Shown here one piece after another: positions 40,080 through 49,164 of a stretch of DNA of 55,305 bases. Source of the DNA: Patescibacteria group bacterium (GTDB lineage Bacteria; Patescibacteriota; Patescibacteriia; Patescibacteriales; UBA12465). Made by a program: the position numbers and the translations under genes. Each line of letters starts with the position of its first letter. Positions within the stretch are counted from its first letter, which is position 1. The stretch is from positions 1-55,305 of the forward strand of contig JAQUWT010000007.1 of NCBI GenBank assembly GCA_028692765.1, given 5' to 3'. The notes beneath the pieces are model-generated. The model worked only from the letters and a program-made list of their open reading frames with translations. It ran no database searches and was not told the origin of the DNA.

Positions 40080-41186
40080 ATGTGGTTGAGAATCAGACTG
40101 TATTTAAAAGAAATGGATTGGCTTTTGCTGGCGGCAGTGGTGCTCTTGGCTTCTTTTGGCTTAATGGAAATATATAGCGTCGCTTTGGGTCAAGGCAGCG
40201 TGAACCTCCTTAATTTTTACAAGCAGTTAGGTTTTGTCGCCATCGGTTTGGCGCTTTTATTTTTTTTCGCTTTTGTCGATTATCGTTTTTTAAAAAGTCT
40301 GCGCCGCTATCTCTATTTTTTCGGCGCGACGGTGTTAGCGGCGGTCTTAATCTTCGGTTCCAGTATCCGCGGTACGCGTGGCTGGTTTTATGTCGCCGGT
40401 TTCGGCATTCAGCCGGTAGAAATTATCAAGATAATCCTTCTTATTTTTTTAGCCGGTTATTTTGCCGATTTGGCGACGAAAGTCAAGACTTTGCGCCATT
40501 TTATCGTCTCCGCTATCTCGGCGGCCTTTTTGATGTTCCTAGTTCTTCTTCAGCCTGACTTCGGTTCCGCTTTAATGTTAGGAGCGATTTGGCTGATAAT
40601 GGTTATTTTGGCAGGTTTTCCTAAGAAATATTTGTTGGCTATTTTTGTTTCCTCTTTGTTGGTGTTTATTCTTGCCTGGTCTTTTTTCTTTAAAGACTAT
40701 CAGCGCCAACGTATTTTGACCTTCTTGAATCCGGGGGACAATTCTTTAGTTGAGGGCTATAATATCTCTCAAGCGATTATCGCGGTTGGTTCTGGTTCTT
40801 GGCACGGCAAAGGTGTCGGTCTGGGTTCGCAATCCCAGTTGAAGTTTCTACCGGAAGCGCAAAATGATTTTATCTTTTCGGTTATCGCCGAGGAATTGGG
40901 CTTTTTTGGCGTCGCGGTCGTACTTTTGCTTTTCTCTCTGTTTTTTAGCCGTTGCTTGGCGGCCGTCAGGCGCCTGCCCAACGATTTCAGCATTTATTTC
41001 GTTTTAGGGGCGGCGGGCTTGATTTTTATTCAAATGTTTATTAATATTGGTATGAATATTGGCATTATGCCGGTGGTTGGCTTGTCGCTTCCTTTTATTA
41101 GTTATGGCGGCAGCTCTATCTTCTCCTTATTTATCCTTACCGGTATTATTGAAAATATTATTATTAAATCAAAAATTAATTATTAG
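40080..41186 (+). CDS. FtsW/RodA/SpoVE-family peptidoglycan glycosyltransferase
   Basis: 368 aa with about ten membrane helices, the usual SEDS layout. Family motifs are IRGTRGWFYVAGFGIQPVEI (the catalytic-loop region), QPDFGSALMLGAIWL, VGSGSWHGKGVGLGSQSQLKFLPEAQNDFIFSVIAEELGFFG and GLSLPFISYGGSS. It polymerises lipid II into glycan strands together with a class B PBP. RodA or FtsW cannot be decided from sequence alone; the lack of mreBCD or fts genes here leaves it open. It follows the membrane protein at 39156 by 3 bases. Confidence 0.95.
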   Translation: MWLRIRLYLKEMDWLLLAAVVLLASFGLMEIYSVALGQGSVNLLNFYKQLGFVAIGLALLFFFAFVDYRFLKSLRRYLYFFGATVLAAVLIFGSSIRGTRGWFYVAGFGIQPVEIIKIILLIFLAGYFADLATKVKTLRHFIVSAISAAFLMFLVLLQPDFGSALMLGAIWLIMVILAGFPKKYLLAIFVSSLLVFILAWSFFFKDYQRQRILTFLNPGDNSLVEGYNISQAIIAVGSGSWHGKGVGLGSQSQLKFLPEAQNDFIFSVIAEELGFFGVAVVLLLFSLFFSRCLAAVRRLPNDFSIYFVLGAAGLIFIQMFINIGMNIGIMPVVGLSLPFISYGGSSIFSLFILTGIIENIIIKSKINY

Positions 41187-41234
41187 CCGCCGCTGGCTGA
41201 CAGAAAGCGTAGCTAAGGCGAGTTAAATGCAAGT

Positions 41235-41861
41235 ATGGAATTTAAATTATCAGCTGAAATTAGGGTAAAAAATGAAAAGTTGGGTCAAGATGACCTGGCT
41301 GCTGTTTTGTATGGCCGGGGCTTGGAAAGCGCGGTTTTAAAATTAAATTATAATGCTTTCGCCAAAGTTTTTGCCGAAGCCGGCGAATCGAACTTAATTA
41401 CTTTAGAGCTTGATAAGCAAGAATTTCCAGTATTAGTCAAGGCTGTTCAAAAAGATGTCTTAAAAGGCAAGTATTTACATATTGATTTTTATAAAGTTGA
41501 TATGAAAGCTAAAGTGAAAGCGGAAATTCCTTTGGAATTTGTGGGCGAATCCAAAGCGGTAAAAGAGCTTGGCGGTATTTTCTTGGCCAATATCAATGAG
41601 GTGGCGGTCGAGTGTCTGCCGGCTAATTTGGTTGACCATATCGATGTTGATATCTCCGGTTTGAATGAATTTGGCGATGCTATCCATTTGCAAGACGTTA
41701 AATTGCCGGCAGGGATTGAATTAATGCATGAAGGCAACGAGGTTGTTTGTATAGTTGAGGAACCAAAGAAAGTAGAAGAAGAGGCTCCGGCTGTTGAAAC
41801 TCCGGCGGCGGAAGCGGCGGCCACCAAGGAAAGTGAAACGAAGGCAGAAGATAAAAAATAG
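41235..41861 (+). CDS. rplY: 50S ribosomal protein bL25 (CTC type)
   Basis: 208 aa, the long TL5/CTC form with two domains. The N-terminal 5S rRNA-binding domain is residues about 1-95 (LAAVLYGRGLESAVLKLNYN; VLKGKYLHIDFYKV). The C-terminal beta domain follows (KVKAEIPLEFVGESKAVKELGGI; HIDVDISGLNEFGDAIHL). The last 30 residues are an Ala/Glu-rich tail (EEAPAVETPAAEAAATKE). It binds 5S rRNA in the large subunit. It begins 49 bases after the FtsW/RodA stop, and a helix-rich stretch (CGCC...GGCG) precedes it, with no Shine-Dalgarno. Confidence 0.95.
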   Translation: MEFKLSAEIRVKNEKLGQDDLAAVLYGRGLESAVLKLNYNAFAKVFAEAGESNLITLELDKQEFPVLVKAVQKDVLKGKYLHIDFYKVDMKAKVKAEIPLEFVGESKAVKELGGIFLANINEVAVECLPANLVDHIDVDISGLNEFGDAIHLQDVKLPAGIELMHEGNEVVCIVEEPKKVEEEAPAVETPAAEAAATKESETKAEDKK

Positions 41862-41879
41862 AATTCGATTTTTGCATCT

Positions 41880-42983
41880 ATGGAGGATAGGAGCAGAAAA
41901 TATTTATCAAAAAAGGGCAGGGCGATTCTTATCACCGCCCTTTTTATATTGGCTTTTTCGGGCTTGGGTTTATATTATCTCGTTTTTTCTCCTGATTGGC
42001 AGTGGCCTTCCTTTATGCGCCCCTCACTGCAGCCAAGCGGAGACATGAATCAGTTGTCCGCGGATGAGACGGTGGCCGAAGATGACGGCGCTTGCGCCGA
42101 TTGTCCGCGCAGCTGGCTCAATGGTTTGCCGGTAGCCGACGAGGAAGAAGCCTTAGCTTTTCCTGTGGCGGTAGTAATCGATAATGACGTATTGGCCCGG
42201 CCCCAGGATTCTCTCAGCCAAGCTTCCTTGGTTTATGAAGCCCCGGTTGAGGGCGGTATGACGCGTTATTTGGCAATTTTTCCTGCCAGCATCGATGTCA
42301 GCGCCGTCGGCCCAGTCAGGAGCGCCCGTCCTTATTTCGTAGCCTGGGCGGAAGAGCTAAAAGCCCTATTTATCCATTGCGGCGGCAGTCCCGAAGCCTT
42401 AAAGCTTTTGAAATCGGCCGATGTCTATGATTTGAATGAATTTTATAATGCTAATTATTTCTGGCGGGACGCTTCGTCTGTAAGAGTGGCGCCGCATAAT
42501 GTATTAACCAGCGGCGATAATTGGCGCTCTTATTTAAGCAAGCGCGGCTTAGGAGAAAAAAAGGCTGATGCTTGGCTTTTTAAGAAGGAAAATAAGCCGG
42601 AAACGCCGCCGGAAGCAAAAGATATATCTTTGCGTTTCAGCGCTAATTTCCAAGCTTTATGGCGTTATTTGCCTGAATCTAACAGTTATCAACGTTATTT
42701 TAACGGTGTAGAAAGCCGTGATGCTGCCGGTTTGATTCAGGCGAAGAATGTCATTATCCAAGAAGTTGAGAGCCAAGTTTTAGATGTTGCCGGTCGTTTG
42801 GCTTTAGATTTGGCGGGCGAAGGCAAGGCGGAGATTTGCCTGGACGGACTTTGTCGTTCCGCTTCTTGGCGCCAGCGCCAGGGCGAACGCACTCGTTATT
42901 ATTATGATGACGGCACGGAGATACAATTAAATCCAGGTATTACCTGGATTGAAGTCGCTGACAGCAATACTTATATTGAATAA
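41880..42983 (+). CDS. DUF3048 (YerB-like) membrane-anchored protein
   Basis: 367 aa. One N-terminal membrane helix (ILITALFILAFSGLGLYYLVF) is followed by a short linker with a CADC pair, then the DUF3048 domain. Key pieces are FPVAVVIDNDVLARPQDSLSQASLVYEAPVEGGMTRYLAIF, VGPVRSARPYFVAWA, LFIHCGGSPEAL, APHNVLTSGDNW and the C-terminal half with IQAKNVIIQEV and YYYDDGTEIQLNPGITWIEV. The function of YerB proteins is unknown; in Bacillus it is a lipoprotein. It starts 18 bases after bL25 and is convergent with prmC. Confidence 0.9.
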   Translation: MEDRSRKYLSKKGRAILITALFILAFSGLGLYYLVFSPDWQWPSFMRPSLQPSGDMNQLSADETVAEDDGACADCPRSWLNGLPVADEEEALAFPVAVVIDNDVLARPQDSLSQASLVYEAPVEGGMTRYLAIFPASIDVSAVGPVRSARPYFVAWAEELKALFIHCGGSPEALKLLKSADVYDLNEFYNANYFWRDASSVRVAPHNVLTSGDNWRSYLSKRGLGEKKADAWLFKKENKPETPPEAKDISLRFSANFQALWRYLPESNSYQRYFNGVESRDAAGLIQAKNVIIQEVESQVLDVAGRLALDLAGEGKAEICLDGLCRSASWRQRQGERTRYYYDDGTEIQLNPGITWIEVADSNTYIE

Positions 42984-42985
42984 TT

Positions 42986-43852
42986 TTAGGATTTGTTGAT
43001 AATGATAAATCTGGTCCGGCCGCTCAGGTCGGATTTTTTTTGGATATATTCCGGCCGCCAATATTTTTTTGCTTCTTTGATTAGAGAGGGGGCTTGGCGG
43101 GGATTAATTTCCATCATTAGAAATAGGGGGCCGGACATTTTAAGGGAAGCCAACTGTTCCAGAAGCCGGCGGTATAGTTCCAAACCGTCTCTGCCGCCGA
43201 TAAGAGCTAATTTTGGTTCGTAGGCGATACTGGCTTCTTGTGCTTGTTCTTTTGGTGTTAAATAGGGGAGATTGGCGGCGATAAATAGGGGAGAGTGGCG
43301 ATTAATTTGCAAGTATCGGCGCCAAGGCAAAAGCAGGTCGCCGCGGCGAAAAGAAATTTTTGATTTTAGACGCTGTTTCCTAGCATTAATTTCCGCTACT
43401 TTTAAAGCGGCGGCAGAAATGTCACTGGCGCCGAAATAGCAACAGCTATTTTTAGAAATTTCTTGGTTGTTGATATGGCCGGCAATGGAGATAATTAAAG
43501 CTCCGGAGCCGGTGCCGAGGTCGAGAAATATTTGCTGGCGGTAGTGTTTTTTTTGATGATATTCCAGAGCGGCCTCCACTATCATTTCGCTTTCCGGTCG
43601 AGGAATGAGAACGGCCGGGCTCACTGTGAAAGAATGTTTATAGAAATTTTTTTCTTCCAAGAGATAAGCTAAAGGCCAGCCTGATTTTAGTTGAGAGAGT
43701 TTTTTGGCGAATAATCTGCTTTCTTTGTTGTCTAGTTTATATTCGGGATGGGCGATTACCCAGCTGGCATCGCGTCTGCAAACAAAAGCCAGGAGGCTAA
43801 GAGCTTCCCGGCGGAAAGATTCGGCGGTCGATAGGTTTTGCCCGATGGTCAT
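42986..43852 (-). CDS. prmC: Peptide chain release factor glutamine N5-methyltransferase
   Basis: 288 aa. The N-terminal helical domain (ALSLLAFVCRRDASWVIAHPEYKL) recruits the release factor. The SAM-binding Rossmann domain has VLIPRPESEMIV, FLDLGTGSGALIISIA, FGASDISAAALKVAEINA and the substrate motif AANLPYLT, where the family normally has NPPY; Leu for the first Pro is unusual but still keeps the Asn and second Pro. It methylates the Gln of the GGQ motif in release factors. It lies 4 bases downstream of prfA on the same strand, the usual pairing. Confidence 0.93.
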   Translation of the reverse strand: MTIGQNLSTAESFRREALSLLAFVCRRDASWVIAHPEYKLDNKESRLFAKKLSQLKSGWPLAYLLEEKNFYKHSFTVSPAVLIPRPESEMIVEAALEYHQKKHYRQQIFLDLGTGSGALIISIAGHINNQEISKNSCCYFGASDISAAALKVAEINARKQRLKSKISFRRGDLLLPWRRYLQINRHSPLFIAANLPYLTPKEQAQEASIAYEPKLALIGGRDGLELYRRLLEQLASLKMSGPLFLMMEINPRQAPSLIKEAKKYWRPEYIQKKSDLSGRTRFIIINKS

Positions 43853-43856
43853 ATTT

Positions 43857-44894
43857 TTATCCGCGCATGGCTTTTTTTACGGTTTTTATTACCTCTTCCA
43901 GGTCTCCGTCCATAATGCCGTTTAGATTATGCCATGATTGGCCGACGCGATGATCAGTCATCCGGTCTTGGGGAAAATTATAGGTTCTGATTTTATCGCT
44001 GCGGTCGCCGGCGCCCACTTGGTCTTTGCGGGCGCTGGAGTTGGCGGCCATCTGTTCCTCTTCCTGACGCGCTAAAAGGCGGGAGCGAAGAACTTGAAGG
44101 GCTTTTTCTTTATTTTGATGCTGTGATTTTTGGTCTTGGCAGCTGACAATTAAACCGGTGGGCAAATGAAGGATGCGGATGGCGGAATAAGTAGTGTTGA
44201 CGCTTTGGCCGCCGGGGCCGCTGGAGCAGAAAGTATCTACCCGGATATCGGCCGCTTTGATTTCAATATCAACCTCTTCCGCTTCCGGCAAGACAACGAC
44301 GGTGGCGGTAGAAGTATGGATGCGTCCTTGTTTTTCTGTTTCCGGCACGCGCTGAACTCGGTGGGTGCCGGCCTCGTATTTTAGAAAACCGAAAGCCCCT
44401 TGCCCCTTGACCGTAAAAATTATTTCTTTGAAGCCGCCGATGCCGATAGCGCTGGAATCAATCATTTCCGTTTTCCAACCGCGGCGTTCGCAGAAGCGGA
44501 CATACATGCGGAATAGGTCGCCGGCGAAGAGAGCGGCTTCATCGCCGCCGGTGCCGGCTCTGATTTCGATAATGGCATTTTTGTGGTCATTCGGTCCCTG
44601 CGGGTGGCGCTCTTCTTCAATCTCTTCTTTTACTTTAGCCAACTGTTCGCTAAAATCGGCCAATTCAGCCGTTGCCAAATCTTTCAAGTCGCCATCAGCT
44701 TCCTGATTGATAATATCATTATTAGCGGCAATCTCTTTACTCAAGCGCTCTTCTTCTTTGATGAGGTGGATTAAATGCTTCATGGCGGCGTGTTCTTGGG
44801 AAATCTTAATCATGGCCTGGTGATCTTTTATCATTTCCGGGTCGGATAATTTTTGCTCTATTGCTGCAAATTTTTCTTTAATTTCTTCGTACAT
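43857..44894 (-). CDS. prfA: Peptide chain release factor 1
   Basis: 345 aa. The GGQ motif ([18 protein letters not shown]) acts in the peptidyl transferase centre. The stop-recognition PxT tripeptide reads PET within [25 protein letters not shown], as in RF1 rather than RF2 (SPF). [23 protein letters not shown] is the domain 2 signature, and the N-terminal coiled coil (residues 1-110) is intact. It reads UAA and UAG. RF2 is not in the window, but TGA is used as a stop here, so prfB should be elsewhere. Operon order is rpmE (separate), prfA, prmC. Confidence 0.97.
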   Translation of the reverse strand: MYEEIKEKFAAIEQKLSDPEMIKDHQAMIKISQEHAAMKHLIHLIKEEERLSKEIAANNDIINQEADGDLKDLATAELADFSEQLAKVKEEIEEERHPQGPNDHKNAIIEIRAGTGGDEAALFAGDLFRMYVRFCERRGWKTEMIDSSAIGIGGFKEIIFTVKGQGAFGFLKYEAGTHRVQRVPETEKQGRIHTSTATVVVLPEAEEVDIEIKAADIRVDTFCSSGPGGQSVNTTYSAIRILHLPTGLIVSCQDQKSQHQNKEKALQVLRSRLLARQEEEQMAANSSARKDQVGAGDRSDKIRTYNFPQDRMTDHRVGQSWHNLNGIMDGDLEEVIKTVKKAMRG

Positions 44895-44906
44895 AGCCGC
44901 TTAAAC

Positions 44907-44962
44907 AATCAGCTCCCGATTATCTTGCCTAAAAAATTAAGCTGGATAAGCAGGAGCTGATT
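44907..44962 (-). terminator. Long hairpin between rpmE and prfA
   Basis: AATCAGCTCC (44907-44916) pairs perfectly with GGAGCTGATT (44953-44962), and the inner TTATC/GATAA adds a second helix. It could be the rpmE terminator or a processing/regulatory site ahead of prfA. The T-rich tail is poor on the reverse strand, which weakens the terminator reading. Confidence 0.45.
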
Positions 44963-44979
44963 ATCTTATTTAAAATTCC

Positions 44980-45321
44980 TTATTTTTTCTTGGCATTCAG
45001 GGTCACCTGAGCAATCTTCTTAATGTCTTTAGTCTTGACCACCACTTCTTTGCTGGCCTTAGCTTCAGCTCTAGCCGCTTTCTTTACTTTCTTGCCTTTC
45101 TTGCCGGCGGCGACGCTGGTTTTAGCCGCTACTTTGGCGCTGAATTTTTCTACGCGGCGAGCGGTGTCTACCAATTTCTGCTTACCGGTATAGAAAGGAT
45201 GGCAAGCCGAACAAAGCTCTACCTTGATTTCAGGAACGGTGGAACCGGTTTCAAAGCTATTGCCGCAGACGCAAGTGACTACGCAATTTTTGTGATATTG
45301 AGGATGGATGTCTTTTTTCAT
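44980..45321 (-). CDS. rpmE: 50S ribosomal protein bL31 with basic C-terminal extension
   Basis: 113 aa, where bL31 normally has 66-80. The first 65 residues are standard: [23 protein letters not shown], then [26 protein letters not shown]. Cys17, Cys19, Cys37 and Cys40 give the zinc-binding (C+) form. The remaining 50 residues are a Lys/Ala-rich tail ([22 protein letters not shown]) that presumably lies on rRNA. The leader contains a small hairpin (TTTGCG/CGCAAA at 45381-45363 on the reverse strand) that might be an autoregulatory site. Confidence 0.95.
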   Translation of the reverse strand: MKKDIHPQYHKNCVVTCVCGNSFETGSTVPEIKVELCSACHPFYTGKQKLVDTARRVEKFSAKVAAKTSVAAGKKGKKVKKAARAEAKASKEVVVKTKDIKKIAQVTLNAKKK

Positions 45322-45426
45322 ATAAATTAAGGGGGCTGGAATTGCCTCGCATGTTTTCCAAATTTGCGGTAAAGGCGCAAAAAAAGAAAATCAATTTTTT
45401 CTTTAGTATTTCCACAATATCATAAC

Positions 45427-45455
45427 TTTAAAAATTAATCAATACCTGTTATACT
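45427..45455 (+). promoter_or_regulatory. Promoter of the second glycan cluster
   Basis: TTTAAA (45427-45432), 17-bp spacer, TATACT (45450-45455). A hairpin AGGATA/TATCCT (about 45462-45477) followed by a T-rich run lies between it and the start codon, which could attenuate transcription. Confidence 0.55.
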
Positions 45456-45489
45456 GAGGACAGGATATTTATATCCTTTTATCTTTTTT

Positions 45490-46920
45490 ATGAATAAAGT
45501 AGCTAATATTGCTAAAAATACTTCTTATTTGACGCTCGCCTTGATTATCCAGAAATTTATTTCTTTTTTTTATTTTATCCTGTTGGCGCGCTTTTTGGGT
45601 CTTCATGCTTTGGGCCAGTATTATACAGCTATTTCTTTTACCACTATCTTTGCAATTTTAATTGATTTCGGCTTTAATAATGTTTTAACTAGAGAAGTGG
45701 CTAAAGATAAGAGTAAGGCTTCCGATTGGCTCCAGAGCGTTTTGAGCATGAAATTGTGGCTAGCGCTGGGCACTTTTATTTTTGCCTTAATCATCGCTCT
45801 GTTTGCTTATGACCAGACTTTATTTATCTTAATTCTTATTTCCGCCTGTTCAATGGTGCTCGACTCTTTTACCAGCACTTTTTTCTCGGTTGTCCGCGGC
45901 TTCCATAATTTAAAATATGAGAGTATTGCTTCCGTTGTCTTTCAGTTGATTGTTCTTGTCTTCGGCTATTTGGCCTTGCTGGCCGCTTGGCCGCTGTGGA
46001 TTTTATTATCCGCTCTCGTGGCCGCCAGTTTGTTCAATTTCGCTTATTCGGCTTTTATTATCACGCGCCGCTTTAAGCTCAGCATTAAGCCTCATTGGGA
46101 TGCGGCCAAAGTAAAGCTGATATTTTTAATCAGCTGGCCCTTCGCTCTCTATAATGCCTTGCAGAGGCTTTTTACTTATCTTGATTCTTTACTTTTGGGC
46201 TTTATCGCCGGTTATGCTCAGGTTGGTTTGTATCAGATTGCCTTTAAATTGATTTTTGCCTTACAGTTTTTACCCATGGCTTTTACCGCTTCTTTATATC
46301 CGGCTATGAGCGCTTATTGGCAGGATAATCGGGAACAGTTGAGAATTTCTTTTGAACGGGCAATTAACTATTTGATTATTATTTCTTTGCCGATTATTTT
46401 CGGTATTTTTGCTTTAGCCGACAAGCTTGTCCCTCTTTTTAAGGCCGGCCCGGAGGCGATTTGGCCCTTGCGCCTTTCTATCGCCGCTCTCTTTTTTATC
46501 TTCCTTAATTTCCCTGTAGGTTCTCTGTTGAATGCTTGCGACCGCCAGCGGCGCAATACCGCTAATATGGCGATTGTCACGGCTATCAGTGTAGCTTTAA
46601 ATCTTATCTTAATTCCGCGCTGGGGCGCTGTGGGGGCCAGTTTCACCGTTTTGTTTAGCAATGCTTTAATGCTTAGCTTGGGCGCCTGGTCAATGCGCGG
46701 CTTGATTGTCTATCGGCCACGGAGAAATATCAATATTCTTTGGCGCTCTTTCCTGGCGGCCGGCTTGATGGCATTCATTATTTGGCAGGGAAAAGCATAT
46801 GTTCACGTCTTTTTGGCCGTCGCCGGCGGCGCGCTGGTCTATTTTTCCGCTCTAATGGCCTTAGGGGCCTTAAAGAAGGCGGATATAAACAGCATCATTA
46901 ATTCTTTTCGCCGTTCCTAG
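45490..46920 (+). CDS. Polysaccharide flippase (Wzx/MATE-like, MVF family)
   Basis: 476 aa with 12-14 membrane helices. Characteristic stretches of the polysaccharide biosynthesis (PST/Wzx) family are ILLARFLGLHALGQYYTAISF, GFNNVLTREVAKDKSKA, LLGFIAGYAQVGLYQIAFKLIFALQFLPMAF, SLYPAMSAYW and the NMAIVTAISVALNLILIPRWGAVGASFTVLFS segment. It moves lipid-linked oligosaccharide across the inner membrane. It heads a five-gene cluster with gaps of 3-5 bases or overlaps, containing two glycosyltransferases and a second O-antigen polymerase-like protein. Confidence 0.93.
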   Translation: MNKVANIAKNTSYLTLALIIQKFISFFYFILLARFLGLHALGQYYTAISFTTIFAILIDFGFNNVLTREVAKDKSKASDWLQSVLSMKLWLALGTFIFALIIALFAYDQTLFILILISACSMVLDSFTSTFFSVVRGFHNLKYESIASVVFQLIVLVFGYLALLAAWPLWILLSALVAASLFNFAYSAFIITRRFKLSIKPHWDAAKVKLIFLISWPFALYNALQRLFTYLDSLLLGFIAGYAQVGLYQIAFKLIFALQFLPMAFTASLYPAMSAYWQDNREQLRISFERAINYLIIISLPIIFGIFALADKLVPLFKAGPEAIWPLRLSIAALFFIFLNFPVGSLLNACDRQRRNTANMAIVTAISVALNLILIPRWGAVGASFTVLFSNALMLSLGAWSMRGLIVYRPRRNINILWRSFLAAGLMAFIIWQGKAYVHVFLAVAGGALVYFSALMALGALKKADINSIINSFRRS

Positions 46921-46923
46921 CTT

Positions 46924-48000
46924 ATGAAACTATTATTAGCCACTCTTGAATATCCTCCCCAAATCGGCGGCGTTGCCAGCTATTATGGCCCGCTTATCCA
47001 AGCTTGGCCGACCGACGATGTTTGGCAAGTTATTGATAATTCCCAAAATTTACTGCTGGCTCCTCGGGGATTCTTTCCTTGGCGGCGCGCCGTCTCAACT
47101 TTGCGAAGGGCAATAAATGAAGACAGGCCTGATTTTTTATTTCTTGGACAAATTCTGCCTTTAGGAAGCGCGGCTTGGATTTTAAACTGCTTCAAGCCTT
47201 TGCCTTACGGTATTTTTTTACACGGCATGGATTTAAGCTTTGCTTTGCGCTCCTGGCGCAAACGTCTTTTAACTCGTTTGATTTTGCGAAAAGCGCGTCT
47301 CATCGTCTGCGCTAATTCTCGCGTGAAAGCAATATTGCTGGATTTTTATCCCGCAGCGGCGCAGAAGGCGGTTTTAATTAATCCGGGCGCTACCGCCGGC
47401 CAGCCGCTTCAAGAGGTGAAAGATAAATTAATTCAAAAATACGGCTTGGCCGATAAAAAAATTATTTTTTCCATGGGGCGCCTGGTCAAGCGCAAAGGTT
47501 TTGATCAAGTGATTGCTTCTTTAGCGCAAGTGCCGGGAGATAATTGGCGCTATCTTCTCGCCGGCGACGGTCCGGAAAAAGAAGCTTTGCAAGCCTTGGC
47601 TCAGGCCAGCCCACAAAGCCAAAAAATTATCTTTTTAGGCTCCTTGAGCGAGGAAGAAAAATGGTCTTGTTTGGACTTATGTGATATATTTATAATGACT
47701 TCCCGGGATTTGGCGGGAGATTTTGAGGGTTTCGGCATCGTTTATTTGGAAGCTAATTTAATGGGCAAGCCGGTAATTGCCGGCAATAGCGGCGGGGTCG
47801 GCGATGCAGTTGTTGATATGCTCAACGGACTGCTGGTAAATGCCGACAATCGAGAGGAAATAGCGGCGGCTCTTGCGCAGTTGCTTAACTCGGAAGATTT
47901 AAGGAAAAAGCTGGGGGCGCAAGGGCAGCTAAGAGCGCAAAGAGAATTTTCTTGGCCCCAGCAGGCGAAAACGCTGCGCCGGTATTTATCTTCTCTATAA
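46924..48000 (+). CDS. Glycosyltransferase, GT4 family
   Basis: 358 aa, GT-B fold. LLATLEYPPQIGGVASYYGPL is the N-terminal donor-face loop, FLGQILPLGSAAWIL and YGIFLHGMDLSFALRS follow. The donor domain has FSMGRLVKRKGFDQVIASLAQV, LLAGDGPEKEAL, FLGSLSEEEK, and EGFGIVYLEANLMGKPVIAG (E-x7-E). It starts 3 bases after the flippase stop. It acts in the cytosol on a lipid-linked acceptor. Confidence 0.93.
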   Translation: MKLLLATLEYPPQIGGVASYYGPLIQAWPTDDVWQVIDNSQNLLLAPRGFFPWRRAVSTLRRAINEDRPDFLFLGQILPLGSAAWILNCFKPLPYGIFLHGMDLSFALRSWRKRLLTRLILRKARLIVCANSRVKAILLDFYPAAAQKAVLINPGATAGQPLQEVKDKLIQKYGLADKKIIFSMGRLVKRKGFDQVIASLAQVPGDNWRYLLAGDGPEKEALQALAQASPQSQKIIFLGSLSEEEKWSCLDLCDIFIMTSRDLAGDFEGFGIVYLEANLMGKPVIAGNSGGVGDAVVDMLNGLLVNADNREEIAAALAQLLNSEDLRKKLGAQGQLRAQREFSWPQQAKTLRRYLSSL

Positions 48001-48005
48001 AATTT

Positions 48006-48707
48006 ATGATTTCCATTATCATTCCTGTTTATAATCAAGCTAAAAAATTATCTTTGACCTTGGCAAGCATCGCTTCTCAATCGCTTAGAGACTGGGAAGT
48101 GATTGTGGTTAATGACGGGTCTAATGATAATCCGGAAGCAGTTTTTGCTGATTTTTGCGCGCAGACCAAGATTGACAACCGTTTTCTTTTTTTAAGTCAG
48201 GAAAATCAAGGCGCGCCGGCCGCGCGTAACCGCGGCTACCAAGAAGCGGCGGGCGAATATTTGTTTTTCTGCGATGCGGATGCCGATTTGCAGCCAGACG
48301 CTTTGGAGATTATGCTTCAGACTTTAAATGATAATCCCGATGCCAGTTATGCCTATCCTTCATTTTTATGGGGCAAGAAGTTATTTAAAGTCGGTCCTTT
48401 CGATGTTAAACGCCTGCAAGCCGGCCCTTATATCCACACCATGGCACTGATTAGAAGGAGCGACTTTCCTGCCGGCGGCTGGGATGAAAGCATCCGTAAA
48501 TTTCAAGATTGGGATTTATGGCTGACCATGATGGAGGCGGGGAAGAAGGGAGTCTGGATTGATAGGGTGCTGTTTAAAATTGCTCCCGGAGGCAGCATCA
48601 GCTCTTGGTTGCCGTCTTTTGCTTATAAACTATTGCCTTTCTTGCCGGCCGTAAAAAAGTATAGGCAGGCGCTGGCAATAATCAAGAAAAAACATGTTTT
48701 GGCATAG
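48006..48707 (+). CDS. Glycosyltransferase, GT2 family
   Basis: 233 aa from the ATG at 48006, short for the family. ISIIIPVYNQAKKLSLTLASI and WEVIVVNDGSNDN are the nucleotide-binding segments. GAPAARNRGYQEAAGEYLFFCDADADLQPD has the DxD-like metal site. The acceptor part is IRRSDFPAGGWDESIRKFQDWDLWLTM with the EDxD-like FQDWD motif. No C-terminal membrane helix. The last 14 bases overlap the DUF192 gene. It should add one sugar in the same pathway. Confidence 0.93.
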   Translation: MISIIIPVYNQAKKLSLTLASIASQSLRDWEVIVVNDGSNDNPEAVFADFCAQTKIDNRFLFLSQENQGAPAARNRGYQEAAGEYLFFCDADADLQPDALEIMLQTLNDNPDASYAYPSFLWGKKLFKVGPFDVKRLQAGPYIHTMALIRRSDFPAGGWDESIRKFQDWDLWLTMMEAGKKGVWIDRVLFKIAPGGSISSWLPSFAYKLLPFLPAVKKYRQALAIIKKKHVLA

Positions 48708-49161
48708 ATTTTCATTTCCTAAAAAATATTTTTATTTAGCTTTGCTATTGTTGGCTTTGCTGCTGGCTTTTTTGATTTGGCGTTTTTTTGTTCCCGGCAA
48801 ATATAGCCACCTGCAAGTTAAGGCGGGCGATTGCCTGTTTACGGTTGAAGCCGCGCTCGAACCCGCTCAGCAATATCGGGGATTATCCGATCGACCCTCT
48901 TTAGACGCAGATAAAGGCATGTTATTTTTATTTTCTCCGGCCGCCGACGAAACTTTTGTGATGAGAAAAATGAATTTTCCTTTGGATATTATTTTTATCC
49001 GCGATTATCGCGTGGTCAATTTGTATCATGACGCCGTTCCGGAAGGAAAAAATCCGGAAACTTCCTATCACAGCGGCGTTCCCGTCGATGCTGTCTTGGA
49101 AGTTAAGGCCGGCCGCAGTCGCGATTGCCGCTTGGGCGTCGGCTCGGAAATAACCTGGTAA
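48694..49161 (+). CDS. DUF192-domain protein with N-terminal membrane anchor
   Basis: 155 aa. One N-terminal membrane helix (FYLALLLLALLLAFLIWRFF) precedes the DUF192 fold: LQVKAGDCLFTVEAALEPAQQYRGLSDRPSL, GMLFLFSPAADETFVMRKMNFPLDIIFI, VNLYHDAVPEGKNPETSYHSGVPVDAVLEV, and the C-terminal DCRLGVG. The DUF192 role is unknown, and its placement inside a glycan operon is not explained. Its start overlaps the GT2 gene (14 bases), and 3 bases separate it from the polymerase. Confidence 0.92.
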   Translation: MFWHRFSFPKKYFYLALLLLALLLAFLIWRFFVPGKYSHLQVKAGDCLFTVEAALEPAQQYRGLSDRPSLDADKGMLFLFSPAADETFVMRKMNFPLDIIFIRDYRVVNLYHDAVPEGKNPETSYHSGVPVDAVLEVKAGRSRDCRLGVGSEITW

Positions 49162-49164
49162 GCC

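Noticed and set aside
41187-41234. Common regulatory leader shared by HU and bL25 (both have ATGCAA just before the start)
   Set aside because: The shared word is short and the surrounding pairings differ, so chance is more likely.
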